A DNA stretch of 64,000 nt. Source: Mycobacterium ostraviense (GTDB lineage Bacteria > Actinomycetota > Actinomycetes > Mycobacteriales > Mycobacteriaceae). The translations under genes were made by a program, and so were the position numbers. Below are positions 9,551-17,994 of the stretch, piece by piece (positions within the stretch are counted from its first letter, which is position 1; each line of letters starts with the position of its first letter). The DNA is taken from NCBI RefSeq assembly GCF_002705925.1, contig NZ_NKRE01000001.1, positions 1,888,967-1,952,966 of the forward strand. The letters are read 5' to 3'. The notes beneath the pieces are model-generated. The model had not been told where the DNA came from and searched no databases. It was given only the letters and a program-made list of their open reading frames with translations.

Positions 9551-9665
9551 TCGGGTTGGCCCCAATGGCGGGGTAGGCCATAGCGCGGCGTGGTCGGCGC
9601 AGTCGCGGACCACACCGTGATCTCGGGTCGTTCGGTGTTCGCTGCCGGGAACCGGGACATCAGTC

Positions 9666-9770
9666 GTGCACACTTTTGCACCATCCGTTCGCACGAATTG
9701 GGACATTGTGACCTTTGGCGAGCAGTGCTGCGGCCTCGATGATGGAGAGCACTTCGAGCACCTCAGCTCA
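9666..9770 (+). repeat. Dispersed upstream element, copy A
   Basis: Begins with CACACTTTTGCACCATCC and continues with a GAATTGGG box, a CCTTTGGCG box and GATGGAGAGCACTT. It aligns along its length with copies at 14817-14900 and 17535-17642, all in the same orientation. It stands 48 bases before the D-aminoacylase-like gene. Its role is unknown; a shared promoter or leader is the simplest reading. Confidence 0.75.
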
Positions 9771-9817
9771 TTGCGCCCAGCCCTGACGTCGAGGTCCGGC
9801 CGAAAGGATCCAGCCGA

Positions 9818-11599
9818 ATGAACACCACGGCAAGCGCCGGCAAGTCCAATCCCCGAGTCTTGATTTCCCGCGGGCTGGTTTTCGACGGCAGCGGCGCGCC
9901 AGGGGTGATCCGCGACATCGCGATCGCCGACGGGGTGGTGATCAACGTGTCCGCGCAGTCGCTGAATCCCGGTAGCTTCGACGAAGTTATCGACGCCGCC
10001 GGAAAATGGGTGATGCCAGGCTTTCTGGAGATCCACTCGCACTACGACGCCGAAATTGTCACCGCCCCTGGGCTGCCCGAGTCGGTACGGCACGGGGTGA
10101 CCACCGTGGTCACCGGTAACTGCTCGTTGAGCATGGTGACCGTGGATGCCGACGATTCGGCGGACCTGTTCGCCCGGGTGGAGGCCATCCCGCATTCGGG
10201 CATCAAGACGATTCTGCAGCAGAGCAAGACTTGGAGCACGCCAGGCGAATACCGGCAATGGCTTCAACAGCAGCCACTGGGCCCCAACGTCGCGGCCATG
10301 CTGGGTCACAGCGATCTGCGGGTTGGTGTGCTGGGTTTAGAAGCGGCCACGGACAAGCACTTTCGGCCGAGTGACACCCAGATGGCGTCAATGGAGCGCA
10401 TTCTCGACGACGCTCTGGACGAAGGCTTCCTGGGGTTGTCGACGATGACCACTCGTCGTGACAAGCTGGCCGGTGACCGGGCCTGGGCGGAACCGTTGCC
10501 GTCGACGTTCGCGAGGTGGCGCGAATATCGCAGGCTGCACAAGCGGCTGCGCCGCCGGGACCGGATCCTGCAGAGCGCCCCCAACGCCGAAACGCAGGTG
10601 AATGTGCTGGCGTTCGCGTTGACCGCGGCCGGCGTCGGTCGTCGCCCGCTGCGCACCAGCCTGCTGACCGCGATGGACTTCAAGTCCAACCCGATGCTGC
10701 ACCGGGTGTCGCGCCTGCTGGCGTGGCTGACCAACCGAATTCTTCGCGGCAACTTGCGTTTTCAGGCGCTGCCCGGCCCGATGACGATTTTCGTCGACGG
10801 CGTGGATTTCGCGGCCTTCGAGGAGTTCAGCAGCGGTATCGCGCTACGCAAGCTGCGCACCGCCGACGATCAGTACGCGCTGCTGACCGACCCGAAGTTC
10901 CGGGCCCAGTTCATCAAGGACATGGGCGGATTCATGATGAACGGCCTGTGGAACCGGCGTTTCGACGATGCCGTCATCATCGATTGCCCCGATGTCTCGG
11001 TGGTAGGCCGCACCTTCGAAGACCTCAGCCGCGAGCGCGCTCAGCACCCCGCCGAGGTGTTTCTGGATCTGGCCGCCACCTGGCGGGACAAGTTGCGGTG
11101 GTACACCGTGGTGGGCAATCACCGCCCCGACATCGTGCTCGACTTGTTGGCCAGCTCCGGTACCCAGATTGGATTCGCAGATTCCGGCGCGCACCTGCGC
11201 AGCCTGGCGAACTACAACTTCGGGCTGCGTGCCCTGACGATGGCCAAGCGGGCCGAACAATCGCCATGCCCGAAGATCACCGTCGGCGAGATGGTTCGCA
11301 AGCTGACGTCGGATCTGGCCGACTGGTGGGGCGTCGAGGCCGGCCGGCTGCGCATCGGCGCCCGCGCGGACGTGGTGGTGGTCGACCCGGACGGGCTCAC
11401 CGACCAGGTCTTCGAGGTCTCCGAGGCACCCGCCCCCGACGCCTTCGGGCTGGACCGCGTGGTCAACCGCAACGACGCCGCAGTGCACGCCGTACTCATC
11501 AACGGCCGCACCGCGTACACCCAAACATCAGGGTATGCACCGGATCTCGGGCAGTCTGCGGCCTACGGGACGTTTCTGCCGTCCACCCACACGAATTGA
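9818..11599 (+). CDS. N-acyl-D-amino-acid deacylase-like amidohydrolase
   Basis: Amidohydrolase-superfamily protein of 593 residues, of the D-aminoacylase branch; M. tuberculosis has relatives such as Rv2913c. Motifs in order: ISRGLVFDGSGAPGVIRDIA near the N-terminus, MPGFLEIHSHYDAE with the HxH metal pair, TTVVTGNCSLS, MLGHSDLR, and GFADSGAHLRSL with the conserved Asp near the C-terminus. The C-terminal strand RIGARADVVVVDPDGL closes the composite domain. The expected reaction is hydrolysis of N-acyl-D-amino acids; the true substrate is unknown. AAAGGA stands before the ATG. No signal peptide is visible. Confidence 0.87.
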   Translation: MNTTASAGKSNPRVLISRGLVFDGSGAPGVIRDIAIADGVVINVSAQSLNPGSFDEVIDAAGKWVMPGFLEIHSHYDAEIVTAPGLPESVRHGVTTVVTGNCSLSMVTVDADDSADLFARVEAIPHSGIKTILQQSKTWSTPGEYRQWLQQQPLGPNVAAMLGHSDLRVGVLGLEAATDKHFRPSDTQMASMERILDDALDEGFLGLSTMTTRRDKLAGDRAWAEPLPSTFARWREYRRLHKRLRRRDRILQSAPNAETQVNVLAFALTAAGVGRRPLRTSLLTAMDFKSNPMLHRVSRLLAWLTNRILRGNLRFQALPGPMTIFVDGVDFAAFEEFSSGIALRKLRTADDQYALLTDPKFRAQFIKDMGGFMMNGLWNRRFDDAVIIDCPDVSVVGRTFEDLSRERAQHPAEVFLDLAATWRDKLRWYTVVGNHRPDIVLDLLASSGTQIGFADSGAHLRSLANYNFGLRALTMAKRAEQSPCPKITVGEMVRKLTSDLADWWGVEAGRLRIGARADVVVVDPDGLTDQVFEVSEAPAPDAFGLDRVVNRNDAAVHAVLINGRTAYTQTSGYAPDLGQSAAYGTFLPSTHTN

Positions 11600-12012
11600 T
11601 GCCGACAACAACAGATAACGACGCAAAGATGTCAACGATGAGCCGCACCGGGATCAGCCGGGCCGACGTGGATTGCCCACCAACTGAATCCGGACCAACG
11701 AGCTACACCAATGCGTGGTGAATTTCGCCATACTCACTACACCATTGTGGACGCGGCGGATGGGGTGGGCCGGGCGGACCGGGTGGACCTCCGGCGCACG
11801 GTGAGTTCTACCGACCATATGGGCCCCCCATTCGGAGCTGCTGGGACCGCCCGGCAGCATGGGTTCGCTGCGCCAAATTGGTGGAATTCGTGGACCGGTC
11901 AGATCTAGTACCGCAGTCGTAGATCGGAAAGCTTGATGTTGGCGTGTCTGCGCTGGCCAAGCGTGACCGCGGCGTTGTTCGGGTTATAGGAATTATTGAC
12001 CTTGGAGGATCG
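11600..12012. other. Noncoding stretch before the lower-GC gene
   Basis: 413 bases with only short ORFs (for example 11711-11908 on the plus strand) that match nothing I recognise. Composition shifts from the GC-rich left side towards more A/T near 11960-12012. The left border of the incoming lower-GC segment may lie here. I see no inverted terminal repeats or attachment site. Confidence 0.35.
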
Positions 12013-13446
12013 ATGAACAACCGAGTCGCACTGATCGGATTGGGACCGCATGCTAGAAAGGTGTATTACCCATATCTGGCGGAATATTTCCAGGGCGATC
12101 CATCGGCAAGCTTTGAGCTGCTGGTTGAACTAAAGACGCAGCAAGAAACCGCTGCAGCATTCCTGGAAAAGCAGAAAATCCAACCCAAGCGAGTCGAATT
12201 ATTGGATGCAGACGCTCAGCGCATACCGGGAACAATTGATCCACTGGCGGCCGCCAGTCTTAAAAAACACCAAATCAACAAGGTCCTTATTGCAACCGAA
12301 CCTAAAGCGCATAAAGTATATATCGAAGAGTGTATAAGGCGTGGTATTCATGTAATGACGGACAAGCCGGTTACAGCTCCGGTTGGTCTGGTGACGTCAA
12401 TCGAGGCAGCGGAAAATATTTATAACGATGTTGCTCGTTTGGCAGAGATGACAGACCAGCATCCAAAGTCACGGGTTTTGGTGCAAAGTCAGCGTCGGAA
12501 CCACGCTGGTTACCGAAAGGTCTTTGACGTCCTGGAGTCTCTAATAAATGAGTACGACGTTCCAATTACGTATATTTCTATCCATCACTCCGATGGTATG
12601 TGGAATATGCCGGACGAATTCGTGCATCGCGAAAATCACCCATACAAGTATGGTTATGGCAAACTGATGCATTCTGGTTATCATTTCGTGGACCTGCTGA
12701 CGCGTCTGCTCAAATTAAGCAGCCAGGCGAGCAGCAAAACCCCTGATACAATAACATTGTTTTCTCAGTACATTCGTCCTGGCGATCAGCATACAGCCAT
12801 CACTGAAGATACCTATGAGCGCTTTTTTGGGAAAGCGGCAGCCGCCGCGTTCAGTGACTACATGCATGATCAGAAGCTGCACGAATTTGGCGAAGTTGAC
12901 AGTTATTCTCAACTACAGGCGATGAAGGACGGAACAATACTGACGACTGCGCAGTTATCACTGATCCAGACAGGATTTTCACAACGTGCCTGGCCAGTCC
13001 TGCCCGACGACACTTATAAGTCAAATGGACGATTGCGGCATGAATATATCAACATACATGTCGGATCGTTGGCGTCAGTGCAAATTCACTCGTACCAATC
13101 GCAGCAATCAAAGAGGCAAGGCCTGTCTCACTATGATACGGGCGGCGCAAACCATTTTGACATTCACATCTTCCGAAATTCAAATCTCATCGGCGGCAAA
13201 GCATTCGAGAAGATTCAATTTGGAGAAATAGATCTGAAAGGACATGAATCCGAACTATATATGGGTCAGAATGAATACGCCAGGAGACAGACGCTCGACG
13301 AACTGTTGCAGGATCTTCCTTCGCAAAATGAGCTGCGGAATCACTTGCCTCCGAACAAATTGCTGTCGGAAGTCTACAAAAACCATGCCCGTCAGTCAAA
13401 GGGTGAGACGCCATTTGTTTCTTTCAATGCCGCCGATATTCTATAG
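12013..13446 (+). CDS. Gfo/Idh/MocA-type oxidoreductase, foreign composition
   Basis: Predicted NAD(P)-dependent oxidoreductase of 477 residues. The N-terminal Rossmann segment is RVALIGLGPHARKVYYPYL, the central MTDKPVTAP matches the family [ED]KP motif, and HSGYHFVDLLTRL matches the catalytic H-x-x-D region. It is longer than the usual 330-400 residues. Base and codon use differ sharply from the neighbours: I counted 30 of 60 G/C in 12061-12120 and 28 of 60 in 12421-12480, against 42 of 60 in 15121-15180, and TTA, ATA and AAA codons are frequent. The start has GGAGG four bases upstream. The substrate is unknown, perhaps a sugar or cyclitol. Horizontal acquisition is inferred. Confidence 0.8.
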   Translation: MNNRVALIGLGPHARKVYYPYLAEYFQGDPSASFELLVELKTQQETAAAFLEKQKIQPKRVELLDADAQRIPGTIDPLAAASLKKHQINKVLIATEPKAHKVYIEECIRRGIHVMTDKPVTAPVGLVTSIEAAENIYNDVARLAEMTDQHPKSRVLVQSQRRNHAGYRKVFDVLESLINEYDVPITYISIHHSDGMWNMPDEFVHRENHPYKYGYGKLMHSGYHFVDLLTRLLKLSSQASSKTPDTITLFSQYIRPGDQHTAITEDTYERFFGKAAAAAFSDYMHDQKLHEFGEVDSYSQLQAMKDGTILTTAQLSLIQTGFSQRAWPVLPDDTYKSNGRLRHEYINIHVGSLASVQIHSYQSQQSKRQGLSHYDTGGANHFDIHIFRNSNLIGGKAFEKIQFGEIDLKGHESELYMGQNEYARRQTLDELLQDLPSQNELRNHLPPNKLLSEVYKNHARQSKGETPFVSFNAADIL

Positions 13447-13587
13447 ACCAATTGGCCGATAGTGCGCACCGCGCCGCCGGCAGCCCGAATCCGCTCACCA
13501 GTCCCAGCGATCCACCGCACCGGCGTGGCCACCAGACCCGAATCCGCCAGATAAGCAACATTGACCGGCACCACCGCCTGACTTAGC

Positions 13588-14799
13588 TTAGGTGGTTGGC
13601 TTGCCGCGCCATTGCAGGAGCTCGAGTGCGACGGCGACGTGAACGCTGCTGTGCTCCAGGGGCCGCGGCAGGAGTTGCTCAGCGCGCTCGAGTCGACGCA
13701 GCAACGTGTTGCGGTGGGTGTACAGCAGTTTGGTGGTGCGCCCGACGCTGCACTGCTCGTTGATGTAGGTCAGCACCGTCTTGTGCAGCTCGGGGCCGGC
13801 CGACTCGAAGTCCCCCAGCGTGTTCTTGATGAACTCCTCTGCGGCTTCCCGGTTTTGGGTGACCAATGCGATCAACTGGACATCGGCGAAAAACGCTACC
13901 CGCTGATGGGATTGCAGCCCGGCCACCATCCGCTGGGTGGTGAGCGCCTCGAGGTGGCTGCGCCGGAAACCTTCGATTCCTTTCGCGGTGGTGCCGATGG
14001 CGATTCGCGCGCCGGGGGTGCCCTCGACCGCCCGACGAACCAGCTCGACATCGAGGACGGACTCGGGCACCCACACCCACCGGGTGGCCGCGCTCGCGAT
14101 CACGGTCAGCGGCCGCGCAAAACCGGCGGCGTCGCCGAAGGCGTCAGCGACGCGATCGAGCTGGCTGAGGTCGCCGTCGGGTTGGTCGCTCCAGATGACC
14201 GCGCCGATGTGGGCGCGGTTCAGGGCGTAGCCCAATCGCGCTTCGGCGCGCTGGCGGCTGATCGGGGCGCCGTCGAGGATCAGTGCGGTGACTTCGCGGC
14301 GCTCGGCATGGGTGCCGCGAGCTAATTCGTCGCGTTCCTGTTGCACCTGGGCGGCGATACCGGCAGCCGTGGCATCGATGAATTCGCTGACGGACCGGAA
14401 GGACACATCGAGCAGCTCGCGCAACTCGTCGGGGTCGGAGGCGAGCGTGAACGCGATGTCCATCCAGAGCCGCCAGCCCACGGTCAGTGCCGGACGGAAA
14501 GTGAACGGCTCCAGGCCGCGGCGCGCCATGTCCCGGGCGATACTCAGCGGCTCGGGGCCCACATTGGGCGGCACCGGAGCGCCCGGGTTGCTGACATTCG
14601 CCGCGGCCCAATGCATCAGGCTGGAGCGAATGCTTCGTCGGGTGGCCGCTGCCAGAACAGGATCATCGGCTATGGACGGGTTGGCCGCCATGGTTTGCCG
14701 GTCATATTCGTCAAACCACTCCGGGGGAGCGTTGAGGACAATCCGCGCTCCTTGCCGGATCATCTCGCATACCTGCGGCGACGGACTTTGCCATACCAC
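13588..14799 (-). CDS. PucR/CdaR-type transcriptional regulator
   Basis: Regulator of 403 residues. A helical N-terminal region is followed by a GGDEF-like or CdaR-type sensing domain in the middle (around RLGYALNRAHIGAVIWSDQP). The C-terminal PucR helix-turn-helix contains KLLYTHRNTLLRRLERAEQL. Mycobacteria have several paralogues of this architecture, usually activators of nearby catabolic or secondary genes. It is divergent from the aminotransferase-glycosyltransferase pair, with repeat copy B in the shared 246-base upstream region, so those genes are plausible targets (inference). The effector is unknown. Confidence 0.85.
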   Translation of the reverse strand: MVWQSPSPQVCEMIRQGARIVLNAPPEWFDEYDRQTMAANPSIADDPVLAAATRRSIRSSLMHWAAANVSNPGAPVPPNVGPEPLSIARDMARRGLEPFTFRPALTVGWRLWMDIAFTLASDPDELRELLDVSFRSVSEFIDATAAGIAAQVQQERDELARGTHAERREVTALILDGAPISRQRAEARLGYALNRAHIGAVIWSDQPDGDLSQLDRVADAFGDAAGFARPLTVIASAATRWVWVPESVLDVELVRRAVEGTPGARIAIGTTAKGIEGFRRSHLEALTTQRMVAGLQSHQRVAFFADVQLIALVTQNREAAEEFIKNTLGDFESAGPELHKTVLTYINEQCSVGRTTKLLYTHRNTLLRRLERAEQLLPRPLEHSSVHVAVALELLQWRGKPTT

Positions 14800-14816
14800 C
14801 CACTCACCCTAAACCG

Positions 14817-14900
14817 GTGTGCACACTTTTGCACCATTCATCGGCCGAATTGGGAGGTTTAGCCCTTGGACGGCAACGGCTCGATAACGATGATGGATCA
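14817..14900 (+). repeat. Dispersed upstream element, copy B
   Basis: Contains CACACTTTTGCACCATTCAT, GAATTGGG, AGCCCTTGGACGGC and CGATGATGGA, aligning with copies A and C. It starts 18 bases from the regulator's start codon and lies about 145 bases before the aminotransferase, so it sits in a divergent promoter region. It is the shortest copy; similarity fades after the CGATGATGGA box. Confidence 0.72.
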
Positions 14901-15045
14901 CAGATCGTCGGCGCCGTAGCCGTCTGCGGCGGTGGTGAGCAACTTGCCGGGCATTGGCGCGGTGACGAGCGCTCATTGTGTGATGGCGGCCGCTCCGCCA
15001 CCGAAGTTATTCCGACCGCCGCCGAGTATTCCAATATGGGGAAAA

Positions 15046-16182
15046 ATGAAAACCACATCACTTCCACTGCACCATCCTGGCGGTTCGACGACGCCGCCGG
15101 ACCGAGATCAAATATTGAGGCGTCCCGTTCCGGCCCCACTCGGATACGGCGGGATCGGCCTGCATTGTCCGGTCAACCCGTACCCGTTGGCCCCGCACAT
15201 CCAGAACGCGGTTATCGAAGCGGTCCGAGGCCAAATCGCAGCCATCAACGGCTACCCCGACAGTAACGCCACGGTGTTACGGACGAAATTGGCCGAATAC
15301 GTCTCCAATCACGCGCGTATCCCGGTGACGCCTGAAAACATCTGGGTGGCCAATGGTTGCAACGAAATATTGCAGCAGATCTTTCGCGCATTTGCCGGGC
15401 CGGGGGGAACCGCACTGGGGCTGGAGCCGTCGTACAGATACTTTCCAGTGATCGCGGAAGCGGTCGGCGCCCAATGGCGGAGCGTGCCGTCCCGGGCTTT
15501 TCCGCAGCGCGACATAGACGCGGCCCTCACCGCCATCGAAAGATGCCAGCCCGATGTCGTGGTGATTGCGAATCCGAACAATCCCACGGGCGACAGCTTC
15601 AGTATGGACATGTTCGAGGAAGTGCTGGCCCGGCTAGGGTCCGGAATACTCGTCATCGACGAGGCCTTCATCGAAATGTCAACCAAAGACAGTGCGGTCG
15701 AGCTCATCCACCGGTACCCGGACAAGATTGCGATCTGCCGGACCCTGAGCCAGGCGTTCACTTTCGCCGGCGGCAAATTAGGCTACATGATGGCTGCCCC
15801 GAACATTATCAATACGCTGCTCGCAACACGACTTCCGTACCACGTGTCATCGATGACACAAGCTGCGGCAGCGGTGATCATTGATCGCGCCGACGAGATC
15901 CTGGCCAAGGTTCCCGAGCTTCTGCTGGAACGTGATCGGATGGTCACCGCCCTTCAGCTGGCAGGATTCGATATTCCCCATAGCGACACCAGCTTCTTTC
16001 TCCTGGGGAAATTGGATGATGCGCATGCAGTCTGGGAAGCCTATGCAAACGCTGGCATCTTTCTCGGCGACGTGGGTTTATCGCACTATCTACGCGTTTC
16101 CGCTGGATTGCCGCACGAAAACGACCAGTTCCTGGAAGCGACCAGCAATTTGCTTGATCTCGGCAAGATCGCTATTGGTTAG
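15046..16182 (+). CDS. HisC-like aminotransferase homologue lacking the PLP lysine
   Basis: Fold-type-I PLP-enzyme homologue of 378 residues, close to histidinol-phosphate aminotransferase. Kept features: NPYPLAPHI near the N-terminus, the GYPDSNA tyrosine region, the NPNNPTG motif (residues 176-182), VIDEAF with the pyridine-contacting Asp205, and LRVSAGLP with the substrate-carboxylate Arg350. The Schiff-base motif should read TLSKAF...AGxRxGY, but here it is TLSQAFTFAGGKLGY: residue 236 is Gln (codon CAG at 15751) and the following Arg is Lys244. Normal transamination therefore seems impossible. The ATG at 15046 (GGGG before it) gives family length; a GTG at 14932 would add 38 unlikely residues. 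It precedes the glycosyltransferase by 9 bases. Confidence 0.87.
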   Translation: MKTTSLPLHHPGGSTTPPDRDQILRRPVPAPLGYGGIGLHCPVNPYPLAPHIQNAVIEAVRGQIAAINGYPDSNATVLRTKLAEYVSNHARIPVTPENIWVANGCNEILQQIFRAFAGPGGTALGLEPSYRYFPVIAEAVGAQWRSVPSRAFPQRDIDAALTAIERCQPDVVVIANPNNPTGDSFSMDMFEEVLARLGSGILVIDEAFIEMSTKDSAVELIHRYPDKIAICRTLSQAFTFAGGKLGYMMAAPNIINTLLATRLPYHVSSMTQAAAAVIIDRADEILAKVPELLLERDRMVTALQLAGFDIPHSDTSFFLLGKLDDAHAVWEAYANAGIFLGDVGLSHYLRVSAGLPHENDQFLEATSNLLDLGKIAIG

Positions 16183-16191
16183 GAAGATGCC

Positions 16192-17289
16192 GTGAACGCT
16201 CCACAGTTGGTATTGACACGCGGACGGGATGACTACCGCGGCGGACTGCTGCCGGCCTCTCGAACGCCAAATATCGCGGAAATACGGCCGGGCGTCATAT
16301 CGCAGCGGCCGTCGGTAGCAATAGTTATCCCGTGCTATAACGAGGAAACTCTGATTGGCAGATGCCTGGAATCATGTATCGCCCAGACATCCGCGCCCGA
16401 CGAGATCATCGTGGTGAACAACAAATCGACCGACGATACCCTGGCGGTGGTGCGCCGATATCAAAGACACCACCGGCAGCTCAACATTCGCCTGCTCGAA
16501 CAGAATGAGCATCAGGGGCTCATCCCGACGCGCAACCATGGATTCGACCATGCGCGCAGCGATGTCATCGGCCGCATCGACGCCGATACCGTCATCGCCA
16601 CTGACTGGGTGGAGACAATTCGCCGCCGATTTACCGAGCCTGCCGTGGACGCGGCGACCGGTCCGGTTTTCTACCACGACATGCCCTTCCGAAGACTGGG
16701 TTTCTGGGGAGACCACCGGATTCGCAGCTACTTGCGGCGCCACTCAACGGATCAGCGGTTTCTCCTGGGTGCCAACATGGCAATCCGCAACTCGGCGTGG
16801 CGGGCGGTCCGTCAGCTGGCCCATCGAGATCTCGAGGATCAACTGCACGAAGATATCGATCTTGCCCTGACGCTGTTCAAGAATGACTTCGAGATTGCCT
16901 ATGAGCCGGCAATGACCGCAGGCATATCGGGTCGGCGGTTGGAAGCTCCGGTACGCGACTTTTACCGATATATCACGCGTTATACCAGGACAACAAAGGC
17001 TCACGGCGTCAAGAGCTGGACCGCGCTGCTGACAATGGTCATTCTGCTGCTGGTGTATTTGACGTTCCGGCCGGTGCGGTTTTTCTACGACGTCGAAAAC
17101 AATCGATTCACATTATCGAAGCTGCGCGCCAAGCTTGGCCGGACAGCCACGACGCCGCCGTTCGGGCGCAGGGACGCAGCGACGGCAGGGCGCACTGCGG
17201 AACAACGCGTGGCCGACAGTGCCGGGACCGGCACTCGGGTGGGGCCGATAGTGCTCAGCAAGCCAACATATTTGGGGTCCTTGCCATGA
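16192..17289 (+). CDS. Family 2 glycosyltransferase
   Basis: GT-A fold glycosyltransferase of 365 residues. VAIVIPCYNEETLIGRCLES starts the nucleotide-sugar domain, EIIVVNNKSTDDT follows, RIDADT supplies the DxD metal motif and HEDIDLAL the late acidic catalytic motif. One transmembrane segment (WTALLTMVILLLVYLTF) near residue 285 would anchor it, with a short basic tail. The start is a GTG with AGGAAG upstream. It lies 9 bases behind the lysine-less aminotransferase, so the two are very probably one operon. Donor and acceptor are unknown; a cell-envelope glycan or glycolipid is inferred from the membrane anchor. Confidence 0.87.
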   Translation: MNAPQLVLTRGRDDYRGGLLPASRTPNIAEIRPGVISQRPSVAIVIPCYNEETLIGRCLESCIAQTSAPDEIIVVNNKSTDDTLAVVRRYQRHHRQLNIRLLEQNEHQGLIPTRNHGFDHARSDVIGRIDADTVIATDWVETIRRRFTEPAVDAATGPVFYHDMPFRRLGFWGDHRIRSYLRRHSTDQRFLLGANMAIRNSAWRAVRQLAHRDLEDQLHEDIDLALTLFKNDFEIAYEPAMTAGISGRRLEAPVRDFYRYITRYTRTTKAHGVKSWTALLTMVILLLVYLTFRPVRFFYDVENNRFTLSKLRAKLGRTATTPPFGRRDAATAGRTAEQRVADSAGTGTRVGPIVLSKPTYLGSLP

Positions 17290-17681
17290 GCCCTGGGTAG
17301 TGGCACGGATTCCGGTAAGAACCGGAAATCACCCTAGCGCCGCGCGGTGGGCGATGTAACTTTAATGAATCGCAAAGCGGTGCAACGGGATTGGTGGCCG
17401 CGGCCGGACAGGCCGCATCGAGGGTGACCACGAAGTCCGAGGATTCCTGCAACCGGAACCAGACACCGCAGGGGCGTGGGCACAGGCCTGGGCATCCGCG
17501 GGCGGCGACCACGTCGGCGCCGATCGCGCGGTGTGCGCACACTTTTGCACCATCCATCGAGGTGGGTTGGGTCATTTCGCCCTTGGGCGGCGGTGCTGTG
17601 GTCCCGATCATAGAGAGCACTTGGCGGGCACAGGCCAGCTCAGGGACCAGCTCATAGATCAATTCAGAGGGAGGTAAGCCC
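17290..17681. other. Intergenic region before PE-PPE-MFS cluster
   Basis: 392 bases without a supported gene. The right part is repeat copy C. The left part shows an A/T-richer patch around 17355-17375 and nothing else I can assign. A ribosome binding site GGGAGG stands just before the PE start. Confidence 0.45.
17535..17642 (+). repeat. Dispersed upstream element, copy C
   Basis: Starts GCGCACACTTTTGCACCATC, then GGTTGGG, CGCCCTTGGGCGGC and ATAGAGAGCACTTGG, ending near GGCCAGCTCA. It matches copy A over about 100 bases with few gaps. It lies about 40 bases before the PE start codon, so here it forms the leader or promoter of the PE-PPE-MFS cluster. Confidence 0.75.
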
Positions 17682-17981
17682 ATGTCTTTCGTGACCACCC
17701 AGCCGCAGGAACTAGTGGCCGCGGCGGCGGATTTGCTGGGCATCGGCTCGGCGATGAACGCGCACAACGCGGCCGCGACAGCCACGACCACCGCGGTGGC
17801 GCCACCCGCTGCCGACGAGGTTTCCGCACTGATCGCCGCTCAGTTCGCCGCGCACGCCGTCCTGTACCAGGAGATCAGTGCCCACGCCGCGGCCATTCAC
17901 GACCAGTTGGTGACCGCGTTGGGCACCAGCGCCGCCTCGTACGGCGCCGCCGAAGCCGCCAACTCCACTGCGGTCGGCTGA
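17682..17981 (+). CDS. PE family protein (PE domain only)
   Basis: 99-residue PE protein: MSFVTTQPQELVAAAADLLG start, two antiparallel helices, and YGAAEAANSTAV near the end with the YxxxE ESX secretion signal. It has no C-terminal extension. It should pair with the PPE encoded 13 bases downstream and be exported as a heterodimer through an ESX system, most likely ESX-5 (inference from family). GGGAGG before the ATG supports the start. Confidence 0.94.
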   Translation: MSFVTTQPQELVAAAADLLGIGSAMNAHNAAATATTTAVAPPAADEVSALIAAQFAAHAVLYQEISAHAAAIHDQLVTALGTSAASYGAAEAANSTAVG

Positions 17982-17994
17982 GCGAGGGGCAGCG

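Noticed and set aside
8717..10309. 530-residue minus-strand frame opposite the PPE-MPTR repeats
   Set aside because: Its apparent repeats are the reverse reading of the NxGxGN repeats; no start signal, and it crosses two real plus-strand genes.
11711..11908. 65-residue plus-strand ORF in the gap before the oxidoreductase
   Set aside because: No ribosome binding site, no known motif, and an overlapping minus-strand ORF of equal quality.
13447..13574. Minus-strand reading VPVNVAYLADSGLVATPVRW and onward next to the foreign gene
   Set aside because: It looks protein-like in codon use and may be a remnant cut by the insertion, but it has no start, no recognised family and runs into the foreign gene.
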